Positions 1 through 10,850 of a stretch of 64,000 nt of DNA are shown here, in pieces; within the stretch, counting starts at the first letter, position 1; each line of letters starts with the position of its first letter. Below the pieces are notes generated by a model. The model did no database searches and was not told where the DNA came from. It saw only the letters and a program-made list of their open reading frames with translations. The stretch is taken from the NCBI RefSeq assembly GCF_030445035.2, contig NC_080701.1, positions 19,746,798-19,810,797 of the forward strand, read 5' to 3'. This DNA is from Dasypus novemcinctus. Lineage: Eukaryota > Chordata > Mammalia > Cingulata > Dasypodidae. The translations under genes and the position numbers were made by a program.

Positions 1-29
1 CTTAAGATGAGAATTAAAGTCCCCATCAT

Positions 30-460
30 GTTTTACAAGGACTCCCAAAATCTAGCCTTTGTTCTCCTTCCCAGCTCCATCTCTTATCACCACACAACCA
101 CCTCTACCCAGTGTTCTTGCCACACAGGTCTACTTGCAGCTTTGTGATGGTGCCAGGTCTTCTGAGGTCTCTGTGATCTTCCATGTGCTTTTAAATATGT
201 TTGATTTATGCCTCCCTCCCTTCTGTCCCACATCACCTCGCTTAACCTTACCTCAAGGTCTCAGGTTAAATATCACGCTCCAGCAAATTTTCCAGAGCCA
301 TAGCCCAACCCTAACTCAGTAGTCTTTGAGCATCATCTGCTCTTCTTCTGTGCTTCCTATCAGACTGCTATACATTTTATTTCTATAATCCCATACACAC
401 ATGCCTATCACAGGACATATCACACAGCAGATGTTGGATGAATAAGTGATGCTCACAGTC
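30..460 (+). repeat. L2 LINE 3'-end fragment
   Basis: Decayed 3' part of an ancient L2 LINE in sense orientation. The text runs through the C/T-rich 3' region (clinical-sounding ctcaaggtctcaggttaaat block near 250) and ends at about 410-455 with a degraded form of the usual L2 terminus, where an 'aca...cagatgttggatgaataagtga' string replaces the canonical 'cacatagtaggtgctcaataaatgttgaatgaatga'. No open frame of note. Family assignment is by remembered similarity; divergence is high, so the 5' limit is approximate. Confidence 0.45.
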
Positions 461-1814
461 ACACTGCAAGTTGTGATGCAGGAATTAAAACTCAAATCAG
501 TCTGAACCCATAACTTTTTTTTATTACATTATATATCACCAGACAAAAATGGAGGGTACAATGTGTACCAATAGACTAACTTCAATAGAAATTTTATACA
601 CCTAATAATGAAAGTCTTGGGAGTTTTCTACCATTAACAACTTTATTGATATTTTCTATGTCTTAATTTTAATAGTCCAGTCTCATTAACCTACCTATGA
701 AAAACAAGTACTTTCTATATGAAAACAATTTTAAAACTGCATTTTCCTTCTGCGTGCCACTGCTTAGTACCAGTATAGAGCAAAATTTCCTGTCAACCCT
801 TGGCTCCATCCTTTATCCCAAAGGGTTTATGAGGGTTGAGACATGGCAAGGCATGTGTAAATATGGAACCAGAGGACAAAGATTCTAGGACTCCTTTCCA
901 CCTAATCTTCCTTATTTTATTTCTAGCACTCTGGTACAAATGTTAAAAGATCAAAGAATTCTGCTTTTAGGCACCAGTAAACATCTAAAATCACCCAGGC
1001 TGGGGAAGTTCATTAGATTCCACGGTTTAAAAACTCCACAGCCTCCTTTGGCAGAACTTTTCAGTGTTTTATAAGATATCTAAAAAGAATTGTAAACCCT
1101 ATTTAGTGAACAAGAAGCTGCCAAGAAGGACGTACCTTGTTCTCCAGAAGGCATCGTTAGGAGACAGTAAAAGGAGGCATAACTGCTTTATGTGCTAGTC
1201 ACCAACCATCTTCCATTTCCCAATGGGTCAACTCTCAGTTTAGAGGAGAAAAAATGGTGGTTTCCAACATAAGACTAGTTTTCTTAGCTATTACCTCTGA
1301 ATTTTCAGGGTCATGGGAAATAAAAGCAAAGCATTTCATCAAAGACTGGATATGTTTATACATCAGTGGAATTGAGATATTATTTTTTCATGCTTACAAA
1401 TGTTACTCAAGAATTGTTTTATACAACTGTTGATAAATCTGGAACTCTATGATACTTTCCCTCCAGATGAATGGCTTTTACTTAACTGCTTTGGGGTAGA
1501 CATGTCTTATCTTATCTAAGCCCAAGTTACATCTTTCTTAGGGAAGGACAATGCATTTCGGAGTGATAACCAAATAAATGGTTTTCTATTTCACATTTTT
1601 TTTTACCAGCAACAAAAACAAAAATAATACATTCAAGTGTCCCTGTAGTCTCCTTTCTCTCCTCTACCCCATCTTTTTTTCTTTCCCCAAAACCAGTATA
1701 ATATCAAATTAAAGAAAAAATATAACGGTATCTAGGAAATCCTTTATTTGAACTTAGAAATAAAGATATAATTTAAGCATAGTATTAGAACTAAACAAAA
1801 AGAAGAAAGGAAAA
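461..1814. other. Unique intergenic sequence, no feature seen
   Basis: About 1.35 kb of AT-rich sequence. I see no gene, no convincing repeat and no RNA gene on either strand. Short open frames have no recognisable product. Confidence 0.5.
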
Positions 1815-2055
1815 CTATTTATTTGGCACCTACAATGTATACGATATTTCAACAAGAATTTTGTTTACATTTTCTCAATCAATCTTCAAAATAACCCTAT
1901 GGCATAGGTATTATTTTCCCTATATGCACATGTGGAAACTGAAACTGAAAGTGATCACTTTTCTCAATATTATACATCTAATAAAGGGGAAAACTTCTAT
2001 TTTTAACCCAGATCTGACTTCCAAAGTTGAAACTATTACCCCTATACCATATTTA
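1815..2055 (-). repeat. MIR SINE fragment
   Basis: Antisense MIR core. It reads from a 'tttggcacctacaatgta' start through 'aataaccctatggcataggtattatt', then the 'tggaaactgaaactgaaagtgatcac' stretch and 'gacttccaaagttgaaac'. These match in order the antisense MIR landmarks (tables of 'caacaaccctatgaggtaggtattatt', 'gaaactgaggc', 'tgactccaaagcc'). Ancient and heavily diverged. Confidence 0.6.
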
Positions 2056-3144
2056 CTCCCAAGGTAAATATATTTCTTAAATAGTAATTATCAAGGAATA
2101 AATATTTTTTGATAAATTTGATTAATTTGGGGCAAAAGCCTAAACTATAAACATGTAAGACTAGGGATTTATCTATAGAACGCAATAAAAACCAAATAGG
2201 GAACTTCTTAGAGCTATCCTTGGTCAGTACTGATGATGATTTGAGTTACTTCTTTATAAACTGCGATTCTTCTGCACTGATCATTCCCTGCTCTTTCAGC
2301 CCATCCATTCCATGGCCTGGAGCCTTGAGGGGCATAACCTGAAGGCAGGAATAGAGCCAAGAGCTGCTAACTCTTACCTATTGGCAGCTTTCTCTAAACA
2401 AGCACAGTGGACAATGAGCACCATTGAACAACCACCTAATAGGATGAAGAATTGTGATGGGTGCCGGTTAATATTTGCACTAAAATCTGGTGAAGCAAAA
2501 ACAGTCACTTTGTAATATAAGTGGGCGAGACCATTAACCGAAAGCTTTATCACTCTCCTTCCAGACAGCAGAGGGCACTAAATAACACAAGGATGGGCCA
2601 AAGGAAGAAGGAAATAGTATTTAGAGTCTGTACTCAGTAGTTCTGACATTAACGACTACTATTCAAGTTACATTTACTGCCCTTAAAAAGAAGTAATACC
2701 ACATGGTTTAATTCTCAACTTCCCGTATACAATACAGAACACCTGAAATATGAAACAAAAAATGCTTTAGGGTTTGACGTAATTAAATACGCAGCCATTT
2801 GTTCCGAAGAAGACATTTTATTCCCTGTGGTAAGAACCACAATAAAAGGAGAGAAATTCTAAAGGCATTTTCATGACCCAGCAATTTGCACAGCCTCCTA
2901 CCATCAAGCCAGAAATTCCTTCACGGATCTGTTTACCATCTAGGAAAAAAGAAGATAGCACCTTGTGGAAATTTAGAAGGCAGGAACATTTGATAAGGAA
3001 GAAAATTGCATCATAGTTTTGTAGGCTGATCTATTGAATTTCTTAGGGGAAAAAAAATTGCTCTGAGACTGGCCATGATTCAATTCAGCTATTTCCTGAT
3101 ACACTCTGGGTTTAGCTTATGTAATAACACTCCATTTCCATAGC
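2056..3144. other. Unique intergenic sequence
   Basis: No gene or clear repeat. It contains one CTCF-like 15-mer (entered separately) and otherwise AT-rich sequence. Confidence 0.45.
2566..2580 (+). promoter_or_regulatory. CTCF-like motif
   Basis: The 15-mer cagcagagggcacta fits the core of the mammalian CTCF consensus (CCAsyAGrkGGCrs), with the AGAGGGC core intact. The upstream part is weak. Occupancy cannot be judged from sequence; single-core matches occur by chance. Confidence 0.3.
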
Positions 3145-3290
3145 ATGCCTTTTGCTTAAGGACCTCAGAGTGTTTTTAAATGCATCATCTGCTTCATCCT
3201 CCCAGCATCCAAACAAGTATGCAGAAGGCAGCAGTTCTGTCTTTTATAGATGAGTCACCCAAGGTCCCAGCTCAGGGCTCCATCCACTGG
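3145..3290 (-). repeat. MIR SINE fragment
   Basis: Antisense MIR-like run: 'gcatcatctgcttcatcctcc', then a 'cttttatagatgagtcaccc' block corresponding to 'ttttacagatgaggaaac', then 'aaggtcccagctc'. Short and diverged. Confidence 0.45.
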
Positions 3291-3484
3291 GCTGTGTATC
3301 CTCTCATTCAATCCCACAGTTTCTCTAGCCTCATGCCACTTAGAGTTCCTAAACCTACATTTCCCCCAGATAAAACTGAAAATGTTAACCAACCCCCCCA
3401 CACACATCCCATCCAACCACGGATTCTGAGACTTCCCAAAGGGGAGCACTCATGAGAATGGGATACTCAAGAGAGTCCATTTCC

Positions 3485-3900
3485 ATTCATTCAGAAAGAC
3501 ATATTGAGCATCTAGTATATGCCAGACACAACTCGAGGTACAAAGGAAACAGCAGGGAACAAACAGGAAGAATCCCTGCTCTTTTGGAGCTAACATTCTC
3601 AAGGGGAAATGGAAATAAATACAATTGATAAGTCAATTATATAGTATGTCAGAAGGGGAGAAGTGCTATGGAGACAAGTAGGTCAGAATAAGGGTGGTTT
3701 TTAGGGGTTGCAGGTGAGAAGGTGACGTTTGAGCAAAGACTTAAAGGAGGCGAGGGAGTGAGCCAGGAGGCTAAGTAGGAAAGCACATTCCAGGAGGAGG
3801 TCAGTGAGGCTGGAGTGGAATTAGCAAGGAGGAGAGAAGACATGAGGTCAGAGAGGGGACCTTGGAAACCACATGAGGACTTTGGCTTTTATTTCAACTG
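3485..3900 (-). repeat. L2 LINE 3'-end fragment
   Basis: Antisense L2. It begins with 'cattcattcagaaagacata' and 'tattgagcatctagtatatg', then 'ccagacacaactcgaggtac', 'ctaacattctcaaggggaaa', 'agaagtgctatggagac', and the 'gtgacgtttgagcaaagact' and 'gcacattccaggagg' segments. These are the successive landmarks of the antisense L2 3' region. The purine-rich end has no coding potential. Confidence 0.6.
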
Positions 3901-5140
3901 AAATGAGAAAACGTTAGACGACTGAGGCCAAGGGCTCATTGTCTTCTACTTGCATGCGCACCTGCCCAGAAGAATGAAAAGTGCGTTACTCTCTGACGCT
4001 TGTTTTTCCAAACAAGAGGGTTGGTTTTGATTCCCCAAGTATAAAATTATAGCAATACACTGAAGGCATGTTTTATTTTCAAATTATGCATGTCTCCCAA
4101 CAATTCTGATTCTAATCCCCAGGTTGCACATCTGCCCCCGAGACTCGGTCACAGCACAGAGTCCTTAGTCAGCCCCAAGGTGTAGCGCATTTTGGCAAAG
4201 GATGAGGGCATGGGACCTGATCTCAAGAAGCTATCCCTAATGCTGTGCTAGGGAAGGGACAGTTTTCTGAGGGCCCTGCCAGGGTGAAGGGCTGCGAAAG
4301 CCTCTGCTGTGATCCTCTTCAGGGTTTGTGCTTCCTCGACCTACGTGTGTGCCAACGTGCAAGTCAACTACGTTTGTGTCTGTGCTAGTAGATGTGTGTC
4401 TCAGCCTCTGTGTCTCGTGACTCTCTGAGTGTGACTGTTTGCACCTGTGACAATTCTTTGTGTATTACTCTGTGAGTAGATGTGACCGTGTGTTATGGAA
4501 GGGAATGTACGCAAATGGGTGTAGGTCTGTGTGTGTGTGTGCGTGTGTTAGTCTGTACAAAAGGCCCCGGGTCTCTGTTGAAATCCTAGATGCTGTATTG
4601 AGCAAAGTGAAACAAGGATGGTTGTGGATCCTCTGGGCCTGTCAGCCCCAAAGAGCAGCTTCATCTTTCCAGAACTCACTGGCATTCCCGCTCTTCTCGG
4701 TGAGGAGAGAGCAAACACACTCACCTGTCCCCTACTTAGAAGCTGGAGAAAGAACCACACGGCCTCTACAAAACGCCCATTCTTCTGGATTCACAGTCCT
4801 CGCAATCATTTACAACAATCTGGAGGCAGGAAAAAGGAAAGCAGCCTGGGCAGATGTTTCCAATTTATCAAAAGAATCCAGAAAGTCTCCCTCAAGGGTG
4901 GCTTACAGGAAAGAGAAGGAGGATTGACTGACCTAGGGCAACCAAAGCAGGAAACAAAAGATAAGTTAGGAGAAGGTACTCGAGGAAGAGGAATGTATTA
5001 CATTCCACAAAAGTGGGGCATCTTTTGAATGTTGGACACCAAATCCTATTGAGGACAAAGCAGGTTGGCGCTCCAAGAGGAGAACATTCCAGGCCTTTCT
5101 CTATAGCACAGACCAGAGCGTAGGAGGCCAGGCAGCCTGG
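3901..5140. other. Unique intergenic sequence with TG-rich stretch
   Basis: No gene recognised. Overlapping frames of 155 and 136 codons lie at 4460-5028, but they overlap each other in different frames and resemble no family known to me. The TG-rich block is entered separately. Confidence 0.4.
4335..4560 (+). repeat. Degenerate TG-rich low-complexity block
   Basis: About 225 bp dominated by TGTG/TCTG words, with a short purer (TG)n core at about 4530-4550. It looks like a decayed dinucleotide microsatellite. Such tracts can adopt Z-DNA, but no function is implied. Confidence 0.5.
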
Positions 5141-5865
5141 TGTGGTTTGTTAAAGATGACCAAGCAGGATACCAGAAATGGGTTCACTTTTACCAAGGGG
5201 ATTTAGTAACTGACAAGCTTATAGTTCTAAGGCTGAGAACATGTCCAAGTCAAGGCATCATCAGGAGATGCCTTCACCCAGAGCTGCAGCCGTGGGCCAT
5301 CAGACACAGGTGTCCGTTCATCTCCCCCCTCTCCTCTGGGCCTCCGCGCTTTCAGTTTCTGGCTAAAGTGTCTTCCTTTCAGCTTCTCTGCTCTGTTGAT
5401 TTCAGCTTCTGGCTTCCAGGGCTTCCTCTCGCAGCTTCTGGGTTCCTCTCTGTCTCTGCAGCTTTTTCTGTACATGCAGTTTCTTATTCTTCTGTTTATA
5501 AAGGACTCAAGTGTGAGGATTAAGACCCACCCCAGTCACACAATCTAATCAAAGGCCCTTCACCAAAGCGATTTAATCAAAAGGTCCCACCTACAATAGG
5601 AGTTCTTAACCTCTTCTGTTCCACAGACCCCTTTGCCAGTCAGGTGAAAACTATGGACCCCTTACTAAGCCCACACTACACTGTGTATTATTTAATAAAT
5701 ATATCACGCCCCCACCAACACGTCCCCACAAGAATAGTGGGTTTTTTAATTTCAATTCAAGTTCACAGACCCCTTGTTAAGAACCCCTGGTTTACACTCA
5801 CAGGAATGGATTACCCCTAAGGACATGATTTTCTGGGGTCCGCAAAAGCTTCAAACTGTCATACA
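5141..5865 (-). mobile_element. Xenarthran MaLR-like solo LTR, interrupted by a MITE
   Basis: LTR on the minus strand. Read on that strand it begins TGTATGACAGTTTGAAGC and ends AAACCACA, so it has TG...CA ends. The start matches the plus-strand LTR at 26316 (gtagtggtttgaagctg..., cccagaaaa, taacccattcctgtg). Internal plus-strand landmarks 'ataccagaaatgggttcac' and 'tataaaggactcaagtg' agree with the LTR at 37785. The insert at 5599-5790 is a separate element; without it the LTR is about 535 bp. No flanking internal ERV sequence or second LTR is seen, so this is a solo LTR. The family name is uncertain. Confidence 0.6.
5599..5790. mobile_element. hAT-like MITE nested in the LTR
   Basis: About 190-bp nonautonomous DNA transposon with inverted ends: agttcttaacct at the left and gttaagaacccctgg at the right (reverse complement ccaggggttcttaac). 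Just inside both ends lies the matched pair 'ccacagacccctttg' / 'gttcacagaccccttg'. The flanking LTR reads continuously when the insert is skipped (ctacaatagg joined to tttacactcacagg), so the insertion post-dates the LTR. The CAGGGGTTCTTAAC-type end resembles MER5/Charlie hAT elements. I cannot see a clean 8-bp target duplication, so the superfamily is inferred. Confidence 0.55.
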
Positions 5866-7155
5866 TGGGGAGGCCTGGGCCAGCTCCCTTAGCCTCCCTC
5901 CCTTGTGCAATGAGACTCCCTTCCACCAAGTTTTAGCCACAGAGCAGGACCCAAGTGTGCACTAGGACCCCTGGAGCCCATCGGGAACCCCAGGGCATGC
6001 TGGTGGGAGAACAAGCCCGACAACTCCAGAACGTCAACCAACATCCATGAGCGTGCTGCTTCTAAGAGCATACACGGAGCAGCTGGCATCGCTCACAAAA
6101 CTCACCATCCTCACAGCAGCCTGTGAGGGTCAAGGATAACTCCTCGACTTTCACAGCAGAGGACACCAACACGGGACAAGATGAACTAACCAACTCAGGT
6201 CAACAGCAGGAAAGGGCAAGGAGAGCATTTCCACGTTCCTCGTGCTAGTTTTAGAGCAAACCTTCTCCATCGTGGAGGACTTGGAGGACCAGACCAGGTC
6301 ACTATCCTTCCCAACATCTGGAGAGAACTCAGTCTTTGCTCTAAAAAGGTTTCCATGCCAGTAGATGCTGTACATTGGGGTGGGATGGAAGAAACACAGA
6401 GTTATCCAGCCTCCCCCCTCCTTAACATTCCTCTTCGTCTAGCCACACACCGCATTCCCCCAATATCAGAGCTACAGAATTTAAGGATGAAAAATGCCCC
6501 TGGAGGTAAAGCTGAGAGGATTAGCAGCTGGACCTGGGAATTCAACAGGTACATTTTCCCTTATCTTCAGTAGTGATATCCGACAACCACTTAACCTTTC
6601 TGGCCTAACTTTCCTTATGTAGACCTGAGTAGTTTAGCATAGGCTGCTGTGACTAAGCTCTGGTTTTCTGTTCTGTACCAGGAAGATGGGGTATTTTATA
6701 TATATATATATGGAGACTGCCCTGGGGAAGACCTAGTGTGCTCAGAGAGCTTCGTAAACAAGACGGAAATAGACAGGTGTAGCAAAGCCTGGCCAGGTAA
6801 ATCTTACAGGAATCTTTAGGGTAATAATAAAGAACTCTATCTCTCTAGGAAAGGGAAGGGACGACCAAGGGATGCGGGCCCAGGAGCCTGACCCAGGGCA
6901 TCCCAAATATTGCCATCAGATACAGGATGCATGGGAGCACTCCTCACTCCCCAAGAGTATCAAGGGTTTCCCATGTCACTTGCAAATCTGGCCACGTGGC
7001 GCTTTTGTCCCTCTCTTGCTCCTTCCTGGTCTCTCCTGCCTCACCCAGTTGCATCAGTCCAGCCTGCATTTTCCAGTCGAGGACCTTGAGTTTGTGACCA
7101 CAGAATAGGGCAAAATGCCCCTATTCCAGGACGCCAGGGAGGTGTAAATCAACCT
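5866..7155. other. Unique sequence with minor repeats
   Basis: No gene. A weak antisense MIR-like piece is at about 6090-6210 (caccatcctcacagcag ... ttcacagcagaggacacc). A short (TA)n run lies at about 6696-6711. The rest is unassigned. Confidence 0.4.
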
Positions 7156-7169
7156 GGGGGGGGGGGGGG
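7156..7169 (+). repeat. G14 homopolymer
   Basis: Fourteen consecutive G, followed by T and GGG. It can form a G-quadruplex and is a likely sequencing and replication hot spot. A C15 run lies 315 bp downstream (7485-7499). Confidence 0.9.
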
Positions 7170-7484
7170 TGGGCAAGCCCTAAGCCTGCCTCTTCCCAAA
7201 CAGCCTTTTCCTCTGGTATTGTGAATTCTGCTGAAAAACAAACCAAAAAAAAAAAAACAAAAAACAAATAAAAGAGGCAGCCCTGTCAAAAACTGGGAGA
7301 TTTATGGGACCGGCGTCTGCAGAGACCCGCCGCCTTTTTCCGTGGAACTATCCTCCCCGGGGCTGCGCCCTGGAACACACAGAGCCGGACTCCGCGTTCC
7401 GGGGGGCGTGCCAGTCCCTGCTGGAGCCCCCCCACTCTGGCCTCCTCCCTGCCCTCCCCTCTTCCTCGCTGTTTACGGTGAACA

Positions 7485-7499
7485 CCCCCCCCCCCCCCC
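7485..7499 (+). repeat. C15 homopolymer
   Basis: Fifteen consecutive C, in a GC-rich stretch (7300-7800). Complementary to the G14 run at 7156-7169. The exact run length may be an assembly estimate. Confidence 0.9.
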
Positions 7500-7783
7500 G
7501 TCTCTCTACATTAAGCCTCTACGGTCTCCCACTCTTGGAGACCACGTGCCGAGCCCCAAGAGCCGACTGGTGGCATTTCTGAGCGCAGGAGGAAAAGTGC
7601 TTGCCTCATCAGAGAGAGCAGCTGGAGACGGAGAGCGTTTCAAAGGCATGTCGCTGACCTCTAGCTCAGCTGCCGGGGTGGGTCTTGCAGCCGCAGAGGA
7701 GTCTCCTCCTCTCTCCGTCCCCACCCGCCCCCCAGCCTCCACCCACTCCTTTTCGGCGGTGTCCTGACCTTGCGAGACCCGGG

Positions 7784-7810
7784 GCCCACCCCCCACCCCC
7801 CACCCCCCCA
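7784..7810 (-). repeat. C-rich tract (G-quadruplex on minus strand)
   Basis: Four or more runs of five to seven C separated by single A. The complementary strand carries the G-run pattern needed for a stable G-quadruplex. Confidence 0.75.
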
Positions 7811-7839
7811 TCCATCTCCCTACTTGTGTCTCTCCGGTG

Positions 7840-8060
7840 AACTCATGCTGGGAGATTAATTGCTGCTATCACCCCTAATCCATCACACTTCCCAAAGATT
7901 GTTTTGACATCTAGTTAATTTTTGGCTGATGATTTATCAAATTCTTATTACCGCGCTCTGAAGGGGCTCATTTATTGTGTTGATTCATGGTAATGATAAA
8001 GGGGAAGCATTTTGAATTTTAACTACATTTCCCTCATGCTTCTTCTACCCAGTGTAGTTT
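7840..8060. promoter_or_regulatory. Possible enhancer: homeodomain-motif cluster
   Basis: AT-rich, non-repetitive block directly after a GC-rich stretch. It carries many homeodomain cores: gattaattgctg at about 7854, a K50/OTX-type cctaatcc near 7876, tagttaattt near 7912, ttattacc near 7946, and ggtaatgata near 7989. The combination of sharp base composition change, absence of repeats and dense TAAT cores is typical of conserved developmental noncoding elements. Conservation itself cannot be seen from one sequence. Confidence 0.25.
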
Positions 8061-8818
8061 AAAAAAAAAAAAAAGGAAAAGGGGAGGGGGAGGGGTCCGT
8101 CGCCAGGAAACTTGAACCATTCAGAATGGGAAGGAAAAGGGAGAGGGGGGGGAAAAATCCTTCCATGCTGTGAGCCAAAGTCTGAAAAAGGTTAGCATCT
8201 GGGTCTGAACTCCGTTTGGAAAGCTCGTACCCCTAAGGCTCTTAAACATTTATCGCCCTGTAATGTTACCTAAATGTCTACTGCCGTTTAATTCCAATAG
8301 AACTTCAGAGTAAATGCTTCCAGCCCCTGCAGCCGGGGAAATGTAAAATGCGTGCAGTGGCCAGGCCAGATGGCCACCTCACCTTCCAGAAGCACAAGGA
8401 GACCTGCCCTTGCCCCTCCCACCCCTCCCAGACCTTCCCAGGGTGGCGTGTGCAGCTCAGCTCCGTTTAACAAGGCCAGATGGTGTCCAGCAGCCCAGCA
8501 CCCTTGTCCACCCGCAACCCCCTTTTTTTCAAAGAATGAGAGAAGCTTGTGTCAGGGATTTTGAGTTGACAGGGAGAGCCCCAAGGGAAAGGACCTTATC
8601 TACAGTCCTAGAGGTAGCTGCAGGCGGATAGAGAGGCTAGCTGGTCCAGGGAGGACTTGCTAGGGCAGACTCAAGATCTTGCCTTTCCCACAGAATGAGA
8701 AGCAAATTTCTGACCCAAGAAAGGACCATGGAACATCTTTTCATCAGGCATCTCCAAAAGCAAGGGCAGCCTTCTAGGTAAAGAACGGCCCACTTTTCGG
8801 TCATCCCTGGCATAAAAC
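8061..8818. other. Unique sequence
   Basis: An A-run (about 8061-8074) and purine-rich text, then unassigned sequence. No gene recognised. Confidence 0.4.
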
Positions 8819-8827
8819 TGTGTTAGG

Positions 8828-9613
8828 AAGGTCATATTTGACCTTTCTATACATGCCTCTTCTGCTACTTTTACCGGACCTGAGGTTGGCGTTGGGATTG
8901 GCATATATTCAGGAGACCTGAATCTCTGGACTGTCCATGTGACGGCCAGGCCCTGGACCTCAGCAGACTTGCAGCTCCTACCCTCTGGTTTCTTGGACTT
9001 ACCCTGGCCAGCAAACAGGGAGGTGAAGAAAGTCAACCACCACCAGGGAGCCAAGAGTGTCTACAGCTGCCAGCAGGAGAATTGCATCCATCATCCATGT
9101 GGAAGCTAAGCCCCCTCTTGATGTAGAGGGGGACTGGACATAGCCATCCCAGGGTCCACAGGATGAAGGAATAGAGTATGGATTAGAGTGGACTTACTGG
9201 TGTTCTGCTGGGGAACTATTGTGATTAGTAAGGGAAGAAATTGTAGTTGTGATGTGGAGAGGGTGGCCATGGTGGCTGCTGATGGTAGAGAGACAGAAGA
9301 AGAGATATGGTGTGGGGGCATTTTCAGGATTTGGAGTTGTCCTAGGTGGTGCTGCAGGGACGCATGGTGGATGTTGTGTGTCCTGTCGTGGCCCACTGGG
9401 TGGACTGGGGGAGAGTGTGAACTACAATGTGGACCACTGTCCTTGTGGTGCAGCAGGGCTCCAGAGTGTATTCGCCAGGTGCAGTAGATGTGCCGCAATG
9501 ATGGAAGAGGTTGTTGATGTGGGAGGGGTGGGGTGGGAGGGGTGGGGGGTATATGGGGGCCTCATATTTTTTTAATGTAACATTTAAAAGAAAATAAAGA
9601 AGGAAAAAAAAAA
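8828..9613 (+). mobile_element. Retroposon copy A (L1-like 3' end)
   Basis: 5'-truncated copy, about 785 bp, of a family with four copies in this window (8828, 40484, 59793, 62568), all on the plus strand. It ends with tatatgggggcctcata, an AATAAA (about 9594) and an A-run. A direct repeat tgtgttagg flanks it (8819-8827 and 9614-9622). The left repeat is preceded by an AAAA run, as expected for L1 endonuclease target-primed insertion. The 3' end (ggtatatgggg...aatgtaacattt...aataaag) resembles mammalian L1 3' UTR ends, so I infer an L1-lineage 3' UTR. Open frames on both strands are discussed in the findings. Confidence 0.7.
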
Positions 9614-9622
9614 TGTGTTAGG

Positions 9623-10165
9623 GGAGTGAATGCCCCCCATTTCCCCACATGGCTCCCAAGACCTGCCCCTCGTTCCCCACCCCCACTGTGCCCCGACCTC
9701 CAGCCTGCCTTCTGGAGGAAGAACCCCCCAGAACCCACTGACTCGCTGTGGGAACTCGGACTACCCTGAAAACTTTAACACAACCCTACATGTCACCCTG
9801 AAGTCTTAACACAACCCCACGTGTCACTGGCCAGTACAAGGCATGCGGGACTTTGACAGGTGGCCTGTTCCAGTGTTTAGGAGGTGAGAAAAGAAGGAAA
9901 GTAACAAGACTCTCCCCTCACCCTTGTAAATGAATTGGGAAGCTTTCTCTCATTTTCTATTTTTTAAAAGAGTACATAAAATTATTTGTCTCTTAAAATT
10001 GGTGAGATCCACATATAAAACAATCCAGCTCAGGACTATAGTTACATATTTTTTATTAAACCTATATTATATATTGTATAGAGAGAGAGACATACTTAGA
10101 GGTGGAGACCAGTAATTATCATTTCCATGTGCAAGCAGTTCTTGGTGTTGTCACATTTTAATTTA
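9623..10165. other. Unique sequence with a small tandem duplication
   Basis: No gene. It contains the 31-32 bp duplication entered next and a short (GA)n at about 10080-10090. Confidence 0.4.
9764..9826 (+). repeat. Tandem duplication, 32 + 31 bp
   Basis: Two adjacent units starting ccctgaa and ending gtgtca or atgtca share the core ttaacacaacccc/tac. They differ by a few substitutions and one indel. A simple local duplication. Confidence 0.8.
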
Positions 10166-10395
10166 CTTTTTGCCCATTTTGACTTTCTCTTCCAAAAGTC
10201 TTCCATTTTACCTTACTTTACCAATTATATTGACTTTGAGTTTAAAATTTTCTTTTCATATTTTAACATCTATTATCCCTGTAGTTCTTGGGCTCATTAA
10301 CCTTATACTGGGTGTGTTTGAAACTTCTCTATTTGTTCTTGGTCAGTCTTGCCAGAGATTTGTCTATTTCATTAGCGTTTTTCCATCTCACTAAT
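10166..10395 (-). repeat. L1 LINE fragment, antisense
   Basis: T-rich text including 'gtgtttgaaacttctctattt', 'cttgccagagatttgtctat' and 'ttcattagcg' resembles the antisense L1 ORF2 phrase (glosses 'ctagaggtttgtcaatttcattg'). Short; boundaries approximate. Confidence 0.4.
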
Positions 10396-10399
10396 GGCA

Positions 10400-10850
10400 C
10401 CACCATTAAATTAACTGCTCAGAACAAAATCCTCAGGATCATCTGCCTCCTCTCGGACCCAATATCCAAATGGCCCAAAAAATCATGGAGGACAAAATAC
10501 TCTGGATCTGACTATTCCTTATCATGCATGCCATCCCTTCCCTGGACCACTGCAGTGGCCTCCTCCCTCCAATCCTTGCTTCAGCCATTGCCCAACATCC
10601 ATTGACTCTCCACGAAGCAGAGTGATCTTTCTAAAACTTAGTCTAAATATGTCACTTCCCTAAATAACTCTCTTAAAATCCCAAAATGGCTTCCCAAAGA
10701 TGTGGCTTCATCTTCCAGCTCCTTCCAGCACTCCATCCACCCTCGTCAACCTGTTATTCCTCTAACAAGCCAGCCAATCCTCTTCTCAGAGCCTTCCCTC
10801 CTGCTGCTCTCTCTACCTGAAATGCTCTACCCCGCTGAAAGTAAAATTGG
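10400..10850 (+). repeat. L2 LINE ORF2 3' coding remnant
   Basis: Sense fragment matching the L2 ORF2 C-terminal region: 'ctggaccactgcagtggcct' corresponds to the family's LDYCNSLL motif. 'gcagagtgatctttctaaaa' then corresponds to the AARVIF part, and 'aatggcttcccaaagatg' to the QWLPI part. Multiple stops; not functional. Confidence 0.5.

Noticed and set aside
4460..5028. Overlapping frames of 155 and 136 codons
   Set aside because: Start inside the TG-rich low-complexity block and overlap in different frames; no family resemblance.
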